The position numbers were made by a program, and so were the translations under genes. A DNA stretch of 64,000 nt from Elmis aenea (lineage: Eukaryota > Arthropoda > Insecta > Coleoptera > Elmidae), in contig OX393577.1 in NCBI GenBank assembly GCA_947652605.1, positions 32,057,466-32,121,465 of the forward strand, written 5' to 3'. The notes under the pieces are model-generated. The model was not told the origin of the DNA. It ran no database searches and saw nothing but the letters and a program-made list of their open reading frames with translations. Positions 11,365 through 22,946 of this stretch are shown here, piece after piece (the first letter of the stretch is position 1; every line of letters starts with the position of its first letter).

Positions 11365-14300
11365 CATAACCTGTTGCGAAGTCGAGTCATTACGAGTACT
11401 GCGACTTTTACCACTCATAAATTTCCTAAATAATAAAGAAGTGTATTCCATATTTGACAAGAAAAAAATGTCTTGTACCTAACAAGTACGTGTATACCTG
11501 TTATTTATAGTAAGTTTTCTATTTAATCGAACGAAGTGTTTATAAAACATAATACGCATCTTCTATTCCACTTGCATTTCACGCATATTCGATTTCAGTA
11601 TTTCTTATATAAATAAAAGTTTTTGGAATTTAACATCTTCAAAAAATGATTTGTATTGTATTTACTTAGTATCAGACAATATCAATATGAATTATTTATA
11701 CTGCATATGCAATGCACTGACATTCAGTATCTAATTTTGTCATTAAATCATGCCGTGGAGCACCATTCATCCAATGATAGTTTCCTTATAACATTTAAAC
11801 TAAAGTGTAGGTATTTTTTAAGAAACTTTACAAATAGATTGTGTTGAAATCAGCAGTTATTTCCACTATGTCAAAACCGTTTCAACGGCCTGTTCTCGAG
11901 TGCACTGGCCTGCTCCAAAATAATATTATTATGGCTCACTCTGGGTCTCATTTGACCTCATTTGTGACAAAAATGTGCAAATATACTATCATACATTTAA
12001 ACTGCAATAATTGCTTGCCTGTATTCGTGAAACTTCGACAAAAAAATTACCGACAGGAAAAATGTATTAGACCATTTTTTTTTCAATTCTGTGGGCAACT
12101 GCTGGTGAAAATATCGCGCAATTAAATAATAAAATTTATTGCTGATAGCACAATGTAAGCATTACTTTGCGAGTGAACGTACTTACGCATAGTTAAAACA
12201 AGATCTAAGGTAGCAAATAATAAAATAATCTGTAGGCGAGACTGTTCGATCGCGTCGTCGTGTCCAAAGATGAATATGGGTGGAATCTAAGCACTGACTC
12301 ATCACATTCGCAGATGAGAGAAAACGGCAGCATCCACCCTTGCTACTGAATTATGTCTTTGTTCTATACTAAATTTATGGAGTTGAACGTAACCTAGAAT
12401 TATGTTCTATTCGTGCATAATTTTTGAAAATAGTCACTCTTTTGTATGTATATAAATACATCTTTAACAAGTGTTGCATTTGAAAAAAAAACACTCTCTA
12501 AATACCGTTGAATAAAAAGATATCTTTTTATTCAATGCTAAATACATCATAATACCTGTTTATGCTATGTAATTTGGCTGCCATTACAGTACTTATCGTT
12601 ACACAGATACGCGTAACGTAACAAAAGCATTTTAAGAAATCTACAAAAATTGTAGCCTAAAAGCCAAATCAATTTGGTTTTGGTTTAGTTCTTGTGTATC
12701 GTATTTAAACGATCATTCTCTATTTTGTAAAGAAACAAAAATATGTTTGTAAACACTGTCGAATTTAAATAAATAGAAAACTTACGATTCTACTTGCTAC
12801 CTGATAAGATATCGAAAAATATTTCTCGGTTTGTTCAAAAGCTCCTTAAACAATGTTTAATTAAAGGAATGGTTACAATAATCGCGCTATAACGACTGTC
12901 AACACTGTTTTGTCAATAATGTTAACTACTTAATACAATATATTTGAAACAAAAATAATCACTTGGCAAACAGTGCATAAATATTTTAGTACCTATTAAA
13001 TCAAGTTAAGTTTTTATATGCAAATTCAGTGATTTTGATATACATCAATAGAAGTATTTCAATAAATTATTACATTGTGAATTTGATTAGTATAGAAAAC
13101 ACCTGTCTGAGATTACATTAAGTTTTAAAAAGTAAAATCAATTGTTCTGAATAATCTTAAAACACGAGTTTCTTCAACAATGATTCTCATCAAATATACA
13201 TTTATTAATCTCCCGGTCAAATGAGCAATATGAAGGACAACAAAAAACAAAAGAATGACTACGTGAGTACAAGCAGCCGCGCGTGCACATAGACACTCGC
13301 GCGCATATATCATTAAAAAAAGTAACATTCTCCAGTTTCTAATCAAATGTGACACTTTAATGTGATGAATTATTGACATGATAAATATAAATCAGTTTAC
13401 TTACAATGGATATTTACAGGTCACTTTCGAAATGAAGCAGTTTTCGTAACTTAAACAGAATGGATACAAAACTGAATTGAACTTAGAAGTTTATTATAGT
13501 ACATACTGGATGTTACATATTTACAAATGCTTAAATTAGAAACTACATAATTCGATGGTAGGCGGACCATGGCGGAAACATTTAACTACAAATACATATT
13601 ACATACAAACATTGATAAATGAGATTTATAAACTCTTCAAGTACCGAAATAATGCATTTAAACAGTGATTTAATACTTAATCAGAATTCTGAAATTGAAA
13701 TATTTTGGTTTTAATGACACTTACCGTTCGGTTATACTTTCATATCGTGTTATCTAAACACTGCGACAGGCCACCTTTTTCAGACAAAAGCACTGGTAAC
13801 AACAAAACTATTCAACAACTTATTTTAATACTTTTCGAAACGACTAAATATTCTCAAGTTTTGACAAAATTGTCGAGAACAAACCCCCCTAAACGTCATT
13901 TGATTACTACCAACTTAATGATAAAAACATCACTTATTGCCAACGTAATTTTAATTTTTTACCAGTGGCGGATCTACGGAAAGGTGATTGTGTATCACTA
14001 ACAAATTTAGGTTCCAACTGACTTGACAATTAAATTAAACTTTAAATAAGGCAACGAACTAAATACATTGGAGGTGTGGATTTGTTTTCTTGGTCTACTA
14101 GTTTTTTTTTTTTTTAAATCTCAAACTCAGATTGGCCCTCATAGTATCACACATTTTGTTTATGTTTATAATATAAGTTTTTATCTGCTCTAATACTTAA
14201 TTACAAATTTCCAAATGTTTAATAAAAAATTGGTAACTATATACTATACATATTTGTTTTCGCCTGTCTTTTCTAAAGTAGAGATTCAGATTTAATTAAA

Positions 14301-15155
14301 TTGTATTACTCATTCACTGCCCATTTTATTAAATACACCAAGAAACATATTCAATAAAAACATTTAAACAATTATTATTGTTTAATTAATAAAGATCATG
14401 GACATAAAATAAAGTTGCAAAATGTTTTGATCACTAAAAATCCATTTCATTTTATGAAAAAGACTGAATATTGCATACTTTATTTATTTATATGCAACAC
14501 ACCACTTGTACAAGAATATATACACGCTTAAAGTAGCAATTAAATGTAATTGTAAAAATCAGTTCGATAACAAAAATTGATCTACGTATGTTAAGGTCAA
14601 ACCCCTTAACTATCTTTTGCTACATTACTTATAAATATTTACAACCAATATACTTTAACACCACTTAATTTTTAACAATTCACTAGAAATTTGAACACTG
14701 TCTAGTTTGTTGCATTCACCAAATATTTTATAACATTGTCAAACCATTCAAATTATAATATTGTTAACACATAGGCAAACAAGTGATACAATGTTCATCA
14801 ATCAATGCAAATTAATCACCTGGCCATTTCATCACCCACATGGTTCAGACACTAGGTATATATTATTCAATACTTTTCATTTAAAAAATAAAGTTTTTAT
14901 AAAACCTAAAAATGATGACAATAATTTTTTCCTGAGTGAGATTTTTTACACATTTTGTATGAAACAAATAAATGTTTTTTAAAGAATTTTAAAACTTCTA
15001 AATAAATACACCTAATTCTCATTACTCACTTCAACCACTCAATGTGGTAAAATGATGAAATATTAAGGTAATCAATTACTAAGCTGATATAGGTAATTTA
15101 CAGCAATGTATCGTTTGTACACTCAAATTGAAAACATATTACAAAGTATTTACTC
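11365..15155. other. Intergenic AT-rich DNA, no gene recognised
   Basis: Frames such as 11841-12125, 13125-13379 and 13705-14001 have no family resemblance or splice support. A perfect 28-bp palindrome lies at 12508-12535. A hAT-like end (cagtggcggatctacgg) lies near 13,963 without a visible partner. Confidence 0.5.
12508..12535. repeat. Perfect 28-bp palindrome
   Basis: The arms are TTGAATAAAAAGAT and its exact complement, meeting at GATATC with no loop. It contains AATAAA on both strands. It may be a cruciform-prone sequence or a minimal relic of a foldback element. Confidence 0.8.
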
Positions 15156-15159
15156 CTAA

Positions 15160-15304
15160 AGGTCTCCACAGACCGACGTGGTGGCGGTGGCGGTCAGATT
15201 TAACCTTAGTGAGTGAGTGAGATCGTGCGTCCCACTTGTTTCCTAAGGTTACATCTGACCGCCACCGCTACCGGCACCGCCACCGCGTCGGTCTGTGGAG
15301 ACCT
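15160..15304. mobile_element. GC-rich foldback MITE with TAA target duplication
   Basis: Long terminal inverted repeats start AGGTCTCCACAGACCGACG and continue into GGTGGCGG repeats; the flanking trinucleotide is TAA on both sides, as in PIF/Harbinger insertions. The 145-bp element lies about 120 bp downstream of the EMC1 stop, so it may be transcribed or may sit just past the poly(A) site. Its GC content contrasts sharply with the surroundings. Confidence 0.75.
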
Positions 15305-15370
15305 TAATAGTGCTACATAACATTTATAATTGCTTTCATTAAAATTTGACAAATAGAGCAAAAACATTAA

Positions 15371-15376
15371 TTTAAT
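15371..15376 (-). terminator. Candidate EMC1 poly(A) signal (ATTAAA)
   Basis: ATTAAA on the minus strand about 50 bp past the stop. A canonical AATAAA also overlaps the EMC1 stop codon itself (tggAAATAAAag), which would be unusually early. Confidence 0.35.
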
Positions 15377-15425
15377 AACTGATAATACTTTGGTAATGAC
15401 AAAGAAATCAAGTGATCACAAACTT

Positions 15426-18098
15426 TTATTTCCAAGCCTGTTTAAGAGCCTTACGAGATGCTAATCGTTTCGTAATATACGAAGACACTATAAGTCCTAT
15501 TAAAACTGTTGCTATCAACCAATGATCAAAATCCTCTTTAAGCAAGTCAAAAGTTTTAGATGGAGTTACCCGTGTGTAAAAAATATCCAAACCATGAATT
15601 AAAACTAGACAGGTGCTCTCTAATCTAGCAGGTGCTACTTGCACTGCTCGAACATTTGCTAAACTGTGGTTATAATTAATTGTAGCTTCTGCAGGTAATG
15701 GCAGCTCTGGTAAATATGGCACAAAACCTTCTTCAGGACCAGATGGAGTTAGGGCTCCCCTAGGTTCCAGAAAAGCCCATGGTATTTCTATAACTGCACC
15801 ATTACTAAGTGCAACAAGCATATGTTTACTAGTTATTCCACGTTCGGTTAGTGTTACTTGCATAGCCAAAGGAGTTGCTGGTAGAATATAAGCTTGAGTT
15901 TCGGCATGTGGTAACTGGCTCACTGCATGAGAACTAAACACAGTACTATTACTTTGCATAGCTCCTTCATAAAGTTCTACAGATGCCAGTTCAATTCGAC
16001 GGAACTTTTCATTAAAATATGAATAAAGCAACCAATTTTCCGAGTGCACTAGATGTACAGGTCCTTTAGCACGTCTGTGTGTGGTAGAATAAACTACTAA
16101 ACCTGACACGCCATCTATTAAATAAATGCTAAGAACATGTTTGTGTAATGGATCATCTGCAAGTGTCGCTAGAGCTAAGAGGTTGGGATTAATATATTTG
16201 TATAAAACAGAACGGTCTGCTAAAACTCGTCCTTGTGAATGGACTCTTTCGGTAATAGGTCTAGTACTTAAAGCAACTAATCGTGCAGAGCCCAAACTTA
16301 ATTTCCAAGTTGAGCTCACCTTGGGTGTATCTAGTGTACTATGTATCAAATTATAACCATCCAAAGTTGCTAATTTGGAATTTGCACTAAACATATATAA
16401 TGACTGTGCATGTTTATACAACATAGATTTTGCATTAGATGGGTAAACATAAATGTTATTGTTTTCAGTTAAGACAACTAAAGCTTTTAAATGAGTCTCA
16501 TCTTCATAAGGCAACAACATTGCTTGTTTAATGCGATTCGGCAATTTTTCTAAATGCAATGACTGGCCAGTGATTGGTTCAAATGTATATATAATACCAT
16601 TTCCATTAGTTGAATCCTTTGCCAAAAGTACACACTGTGCCTTTAAAGGTGGATATCTGGCAGTTCTTTGAACAAACAGCAACATTTTAGGCTTATCTAA
16701 CATAGAGTATGGGTTTATATTTGGCAGATATGTTGCCCAAATTACATCACCGGTAATAGTATCTATTGCAAATATTTTACCAACACTTGTAGCTACTACA
16801 ATTATTTTATGTAATCCAAATTCATCACGAACCAAGCCATCTGTAAATGATCCTTGACTTCCTGACAAAAGAACCGACAGCTGTCGAGCTTGACTTAGCA
16901 AACGTCGATACAACATACCAAGGATATCACCTGAAGCAAAATCGAATTCATGCTCTATAGATGCATCTAAATCGGAAACTGGTAATTCCAAAAATTCTGT
17001 AGCAACTATGTGGCTTAAGGCCTCTTGTCTTGTCCATAAAATCTTTCCGGATGGCATTTGCAGAAGAGACACAGCATTATCATCCGTATAAAAAAGTATA
17101 CGGCATGCTGAACCTCTACATATAGCTGCCATTGGTTTGGGCCCATACAGATTTTCTATGTATTCTGTCATGAAAATTGTTTCTGTACCTTCATGCAGAT
17201 CGATACTCTTAATAACCAATGTCTTGGGATCCTCTTGATTAGTTTCCAGCTGTAATAGAAGCTTCTGGTCCCCATTATGAGCTTCAATAACATTGGGTAA
17301 TAGGCCATGTGGTAAAACTTCAAGTGCTTCGGGTCTCAATAAAATCAATCTAGCAACATTGTTTCTAACTAACAAAAATGCTGGTTCGGAATGTTTAAAT
17401 GGTAATATTACAACCTCTCCAGTAGTTTCCCCTATTAAGGACTGTAGCGATCTGGTATATACTCTTCCCTGCATATCTAACAAATGTATGTAATAAATTT
17501 GCCCCTTACTACTACTACTGTCTAATAAACAAGTCCAATAGGTTCCAGCTAAAACACACTTAGATAAATCTTTAACCCATGGAGTTGAAATTTTAGAACT
17601 TGATCCACTGTTCTCTCCTGTTTGCATTTGGTAAATGGTTACTTCTAAATGAGATTCTACTACTGGTAACACATGTATTAACTGGTTTTCTGAGGTTAAC
17701 CAATAGCCTTTCATATTTCTTTCTAAATGTACAGTCCACTCCCAGATGAGCATACCACTATTTAAATCCCAACCTCGTACATACCACATGTTACTGTTTC
17801 CAGATACTACCACAGCTTCTTTATCTACGTGCAAAAGCTCTATTTGGTTATTATTTGGATCTTCTAGTACTTGTCTCCAACCAATCTGACCATTTTTTAA
17901 GTAAAGAGACGCAATAACATTTTCTTCTGTAGCAACCACCAATTTCTTTACAGAGTCAAAACTGGCATATTTAATTTTGCCTACATAACTTTGCTTCCAG
18001 TCAAATTTACCAACTTGGTCTTCATATAAACAAAACACTATTCTACAGACACTAATTACTATTAGAAATATGTTTAAAATCGATTTAATTGCAGCCAT
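15426..18098 (-). CDS. EMC1: ER membrane protein complex subunit 1 (intronless)
   Basis: A single uninterrupted frame of 890 codons. EMC1 is the large lumenal scaffold subunit of the ER membrane protein complex, which inserts tail-anchored and multipass proteins. Visible features: an N-terminal signal peptide (MAAIKSILNIFLIVISVCRI), then LYEDQVGKFDWKQ at the start of the beta-propeller, PQQ-like strands (DVIWATYLPNINPYS near the middle), and the conserved C-terminal block KTFDLLKEDFDHWL leading into one membrane span (about residues 859-875) and a basic cytosolic tail TKRLASRKALKQAWK. Length is close to other insect orthologues (about 900 residues). I chose the ATG at 18098; a longer version would need a GTG start at 18104. 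It is transcribed away from ArfGAP1. The complete lack of introns contrasts with its neighbours. Confidence 0.96.
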   Translation of the reverse strand: MAAIKSILNIFLIVISVCRIVFCLYEDQVGKFDWKQSYVGKIKYASFDSVKKLVVATEENVIASLYLKNGQIGWRQVLEDPNNNQIELLHVDKEAVVVSGNSNMWYVRGWDLNSGMLIWEWTVHLERNMKGYWLTSENQLIHVLPVVESHLEVTIYQMQTGENSGSSSKISTPWVKDLSKCVLAGTYWTCLLDSSSSKGQIYYIHLLDMQGRVYTRSLQSLIGETTGEVVILPFKHSEPAFLLVRNNVARLILLRPEALEVLPHGLLPNVIEAHNGDQKLLLQLETNQEDPKTLVIKSIDLHEGTETIFMTEYIENLYGPKPMAAICRGSACRILFYTDDNAVSLLQMPSGKILWTRQEALSHIVATEFLELPVSDLDASIEHEFDFASGDILGMLYRRLLSQARQLSVLLSGSQGSFTDGLVRDEFGLHKIIVVATSVGKIFAIDTITGDVIWATYLPNINPYSMLDKPKMLLFVQRTARYPPLKAQCVLLAKDSTNGNGIIYTFEPITGQSLHLEKLPNRIKQAMLLPYEDETHLKALVVLTENNNIYVYPSNAKSMLYKHAQSLYMFSANSKLATLDGYNLIHSTLDTPKVSSTWKLSLGSARLVALSTRPITERVHSQGRVLADRSVLYKYINPNLLALATLADDPLHKHVLSIYLIDGVSGLVVYSTTHRRAKGPVHLVHSENWLLYSYFNEKFRRIELASVELYEGAMQSNSTVFSSHAVSQLPHAETQAYILPATPLAMQVTLTERGITSKHMLVALSNGAVIEIPWAFLEPRGALTPSGPEEGFVPYLPELPLPAEATINYNHSLANVRAVQVAPARLESTCLVLIHGLDIFYTRVTPSKTFDLLKEDFDHWLIATVLIGLIVSSYITKRLASRKALKQAWK

Positions 18099-18283
18099 TT
18101 TCACTTAAACAGGAACTCTATATAACCTCAAAATGTGACATAACCATACATTTTTAGTTTACCACAGTAGTGAACACAGTATAAAAATTAAATCAATTAT
18201 TTGCAAAATATTGCAATTGGTATACATGGTTATAGCTCATCTCTTATGACAGATAACAGTGCATTAAAATTTATTAAGTTTAA

Positions 18284-19163
18284 TGGCTGTATTACACTAT
18301 ACAATTTCTTGTACAATTTGCTGTCAAAAATTTTTATACTAGATTGTACAGCTGTTGCCAAGTTACAACACGTCTTAGGTCGTAAACTGACACTTCGCGT
18401 ATGTCAATTGACGACATTGTAACTTGGCAACAGCTGTACAATCTAGTATAAAAATTTTTGACAGCAAATTGTACAAGAAATTGTACAAGAAATTGTACAA
18501 GAAATTGTACAAGAAATTGTGTAGTGTAAAAGCTGTATTACACTACACAATTTCTTGTACAATTTGCTGTCAAAAAATTTTATACTAGATTGTACAGCTG
18601 TTGCCAAGTTACAATGTCGTAAATTGACATACGCGAAGTGTCAGTTTACGACCTAAGACACGGTCTACTACACAGGTTCGGAAACTCCCATATAAAACCG
18701 ACTGAGGCCGGTAACTAGTTCCGTAAATTATCCCACAGATGGCGATAAGTCTAAGAAGCGTTCGCCAAAAATTATCGCTAGATGGCGATAAGTCTAAGAA
18801 CCGGTTCGTGCACAAGATTTTGAGAGTCAGCAAGATTTATAAGCTCTCGCTTAAAAAATTCAAATTTAATCAATCAGATGATGTATATAAAAATGTTTTA
18901 ACCGAATTTTTAAGTCAGTTTTGTTCAAAATGTGTTTTTAAACATAATCGCCATCTAACGGATTTTTATGGCGAATGGTTCTTAGACTTATCGCCACCTA
19001 GCGGAAATTTATGTCGAAAAGTTCCAGATTTTTTGACAGGCTTCCTAACCTGTGTAGTAGACCGTGACCTAAGACGTGTTGTAACTTGGCAACAGCTGTA
19101 CAATCTAGTATAAATTTTTTTGACAGCAAATTGTACAAGAAATTGTGTAGTGTAATACAGCCA
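18284..19163. mobile_element. Composite TTAA-target MITE pair between EMC1 and ArfGAP1
   Basis: Outer ends TGGCTGTATTACAC and GTGTAATACAGCCA are flanked by TTAA on both sides. Inside are two head-to-tail units: a short one (18284-18530) and a longer one (about 18531-19163) with extra central sequence. Both have arms reading ACAATTTCTTGTACAATTTG. The short unit contains four copies of the 12-mer AATTGTACAAGA near 18,470-18,520. The central part of the long unit has inverted CGGTCTACTACACAGGTT arms and four related GGCGATAAGTCTAAGAA words. A deletion derivative lies at 28152-28368. It occupies over half of the divergent promoter interval. Confidence 0.8.
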
Positions 19164-19817
19164 TTAATACAGCTTTAAGATACAATTTTCAAAATGTTAT
19201 TATAAATCTTGTAAACTCTTTTTTTGTTGTTGTTTGAATTGTCAGTGTGGCAACAGTCTAATTCAATTTAAATTAAATATTAAGTAATTTTGAGGCTATA
19301 AAAATAAAATATAATCAGCAATTCTTCATCAACAGGATTTTAAAACAATATCCCAGCTTCTATTGAAAACGGTGAAGGCTACGGGATGACGCCGACATCA
19401 CAAGACAAATATTACTTGCTAAATTTGGTTTATCACGAAGAGATTCAATAGACTAATATTCTATTTATTAGAGACAGGGCTTAATAATTACACGTTTGCC
19501 GTGACATTACAGTTTTTCTAGGGATAATTCAGTGCCATAGTTCAGTACTTCGTACATCCATGGTTAAACACTGAGAGAAAAAAATGTTCCTGTGTTGACA
19601 CTTCTGCAAATCAAAAGAAAGTGATTAACTTAACGTTACTCGTTATCGAACACGTCTGCTTATGTGACGTTTCTCTGTTGATATAAGTTGCACATTCCAG
19701 TCTAAAAAGATTTTTGCATTAAAAAAACAGACAAAACAATACATTTCTACCACTACATTTTATTTTTTCTGTCAATTTTACTGTAATTTATTAGGTATAC
19801 TGTACAGTTTTTAAATT

Positions 19818-22800
19818 ATGGCCAGTCCAAGAACACGGCGAGTGCTACAAGACCTAAGACCTCATGACGAAAATGATGTAAGTAATTTTTTCTGTTACAA
19901 AAAATGAAAATTGTGTGGCTAATATTTTTTTAGAAATGTTTTGAATGTGGATCTCATAACCCACAATGGGTATCAGTAACATATGGAATCTGGGTTTGCC
20001 TAGAATGCTCGGGTAAACATCGAGGACTTGGTGTCCATATATCGTTTGTACGTTCCGTAACAATGGATAAATGGAAAGATGTTGAATTGGAAAAGATGAA
20101 AGTTGGAGGAAATCGTAATGCCAGAATGTTTTTTGATGCACAACCAGATTGGGATGATGCCATGTCTATTCAACAAAAGTATAATACCAAAGCTGCTGCT
20201 TTGTATAGAGATAAGGTATTATTATAGGTGTATACAGGGTGGTGCTTTTTTCGATGCTCACCATTGCTATCTTGGAAACGGTAAGAGATACAAGGTCAGT
20301 TAAATTAGTGAAAAGTTGCACATTTTTATGGCGATTAAGAATCTGAAAAGAAATCCTGGATATTTTGATTCGTTTTTGATTTATTACAAAAAAACTGAAA
20401 AATATGATTTTAGAAAAATATGATTATCTCCCCTACCATTGTTGCTATTTCATTTAAACTTGGTAACTTTATGTTTTTGACCTTCCTGGGTTTGATGACG
20501 TCAACAGAAATTTTCTAAGCCTTCTAGATTTCAAGTTGCGATAGTCAACTTTTTTATTTCTTATGGCCGCCATATTGGACATTTACACCATCAGACAGAC
20601 AAAAAAATTAGCTTTTCAGATTGGTAACCAACATACCTTTTTTCTTTCAAAAAACTTGTTGAATTTTTAAAATTTGTCTATATAATTCATAAAATCGAGA
20701 AAGCTCTGAAAAACAATTGAAACTATGATATAAATAAAAGCTACAGAACATTTTATTGGTCTAATGATAACGAAATTAAGATTGTTGGAAACATATTTAG
20801 AAGATATGTTAGGCGAATTGCCATTATTAACAATTCAAAATCATCAGTAGTTTCAGCAAGAAGGAGCTGGTCCTCACAACGCCCGCATTGTAAAAGGATA
20901 TTATTAATTTAGGTGTACGCTTTCAAAATTCATGACTTGGTACGTTTGGTCCTGTCCATTGGCCTCCGCGATCGCCATGTTTAACGCCTATAGATTACTT
21001 TTACTTTGACGTAGTTGTTTATGCAATCCTAACGGAAAATATTGAACTTCTTCGCCGTAAAATCAAAAATGCTTTCGACTCTATATCGAGACAAACTATC
21101 CTAAAGGCAGTGGACGAAATGAATTTGAGGACTAACCACTACATCATACATAACGGCGCGCACTTTAAACAATTTAAATAATTATTTATCTGGTGTTTTA
21201 AATTTATTGTCATTTCGTTATTTTATTAGACCTATAAAATGTTGTGTAACTTTTATTTATATTATAATTTCAATTGTTTTTCAGAACATTCGCGATTTTA
21301 TAGATTATTTATAAAATTTTTAAAATTTCAACAAGTTTTTTGAAAGAAAAAAGGTATGTTGGTTACCCATCTGAAAATCTAATTTTTTTGTCTGTCTGAT
21401 GGTGTAAAAATCCAATATGGCGGCCATAAGAAATAAAAAAGTTGACTATCGCAACTTAAAATCTAGAAGGCTTAGAAAATTTCTGTTGAGGTCATCAAAC
21501 CCAGGACGGTCAAAAACATACAGTTACCAAGTTTAAATGAAATAGCAACAATGGTAGGGGAGATAATCATATTTTTCTAAAATCACATTTTTCAGTTTTT
21601 TTGTAATAAATCAAAAACGAATCAAAATATCCAGGATTTCTTTTCAGATTCTTAATCGCCATAAAAATGTGCAACTTTTCTCTAATTTAACTGACCTTGT
21701 ATCTCTTACCGTTTCCAAGATAGCAATGGTGAGCATCGAAAAAAGCACCACCCTGTATATCTGACGTGATCTATCTTTCTTTCCAAAACCGTATACTATT
21801 TAGAGTACAAATGCATTAATGTGAATTAGTTGTAATTTACAATTTGTAATTAATAATTGTTTTATATATTCATAATTCATAATTGACTGTAATTTTAATT
21901 ACCAATAAATTGTTCATCACACTTAGTACTACAATTGGGTTTAACAAATTTAGTTTAGTTAATGCTAGCAAATTTAAATAGTGTTCACAAGTTAAGCATT
22001 AATAATTTTAAATGCTTTTAAAAGCTTCTATCGAGAACAACTTTTTTTCTGATTAAAAGATTTTGTTAAAAAAATTTGTATATACAAAAATTTAAAAGAT
22101 AAATAAATATTTTTCTAGATTTCAACATTAGCACAAGGGAAGTCATGGGATGAGAAAAAATCGCCAGCTCAAAATTACACGGGTAGTTTAATAAACTCCA
22201 ATAACAGCTCAAGCAGCAACTACATTAATTGTGCTAATTCTTATCAGTCATGTGGTGCTGATGGATACCAAAATAGTTATCAAAATTATAATACTCAAGA
22301 TTATAAAGATCAGAAGGAAGCATTTTTTTTTAAACTCCAAGCTGATAATGCATCAAGAAGAGAGTAGGTGTTGAAAGTTATTATACTGTTGATTGTTAAT
22401 CACAACTAAACATGTATGTAGAAATATTTTCGAATATTTTAGTTACAATTATAATTATTCAATTTCAGCATATGTTCTCTTTTAATTCTGCAAATTTTAA
22501 TATTAAGAGAATTTCGGGTTTTAAATATCTGTAATGAAAAAAATTTTTAGTGATTTACCTCCAAGTCAGGGTGGGAAATATTCAGGATTTGGATATTCAA
22601 AAGAAACACCTTCCCGAAGTCAGTCCCAGGAATTTTTTGACAACACTTTATCTTCCTTAGCTAGTGTAAGTTTCATTTTAATTCTTTAATGTTAAATATA
22701 CGTTAATAATTTATTTAGGGATGGTCAATTTTTTCATCAACTGCTACTAAAGTGGCATCAAAAGCTTCAGAAAATGCAATTAAGTACGGAGGATTGGCGA

Positions 22801-22914
22801 CACAAAAAGTTGCAGATATTAGTGCTCATGTTGGAGAGAAGGTTGGTATCTTAGGTAATGTAGGTATTTTAATGATAAGTGGTGTGTACTTTTAATTTTC
22901 AATTCTCTTCATAA

Positions 22915-22946
<32 letters not shown>

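Noticed and set aside
11841..12125. 94-codon frame with several Cys
   Set aside because: No recognisable domain, no acceptor/donor context and no related frame nearby.
13963..13990. hAT-like terminus cagtggcggatctacgg
   Set aside because: No partner end or 8-bp duplication found, so no element is called.
13705..14001. 98-codon frame on the + strand
   Set aside because: No family resemblance, low-complexity AT-rich composition, and its end overlaps a hAT-like terminus.
18739..19113. 124-codon frame between EMC1 and ArfGAP1
   Set aside because: Lies wholly inside the composite TTAA-target MITE and reads through its inverted repeats.
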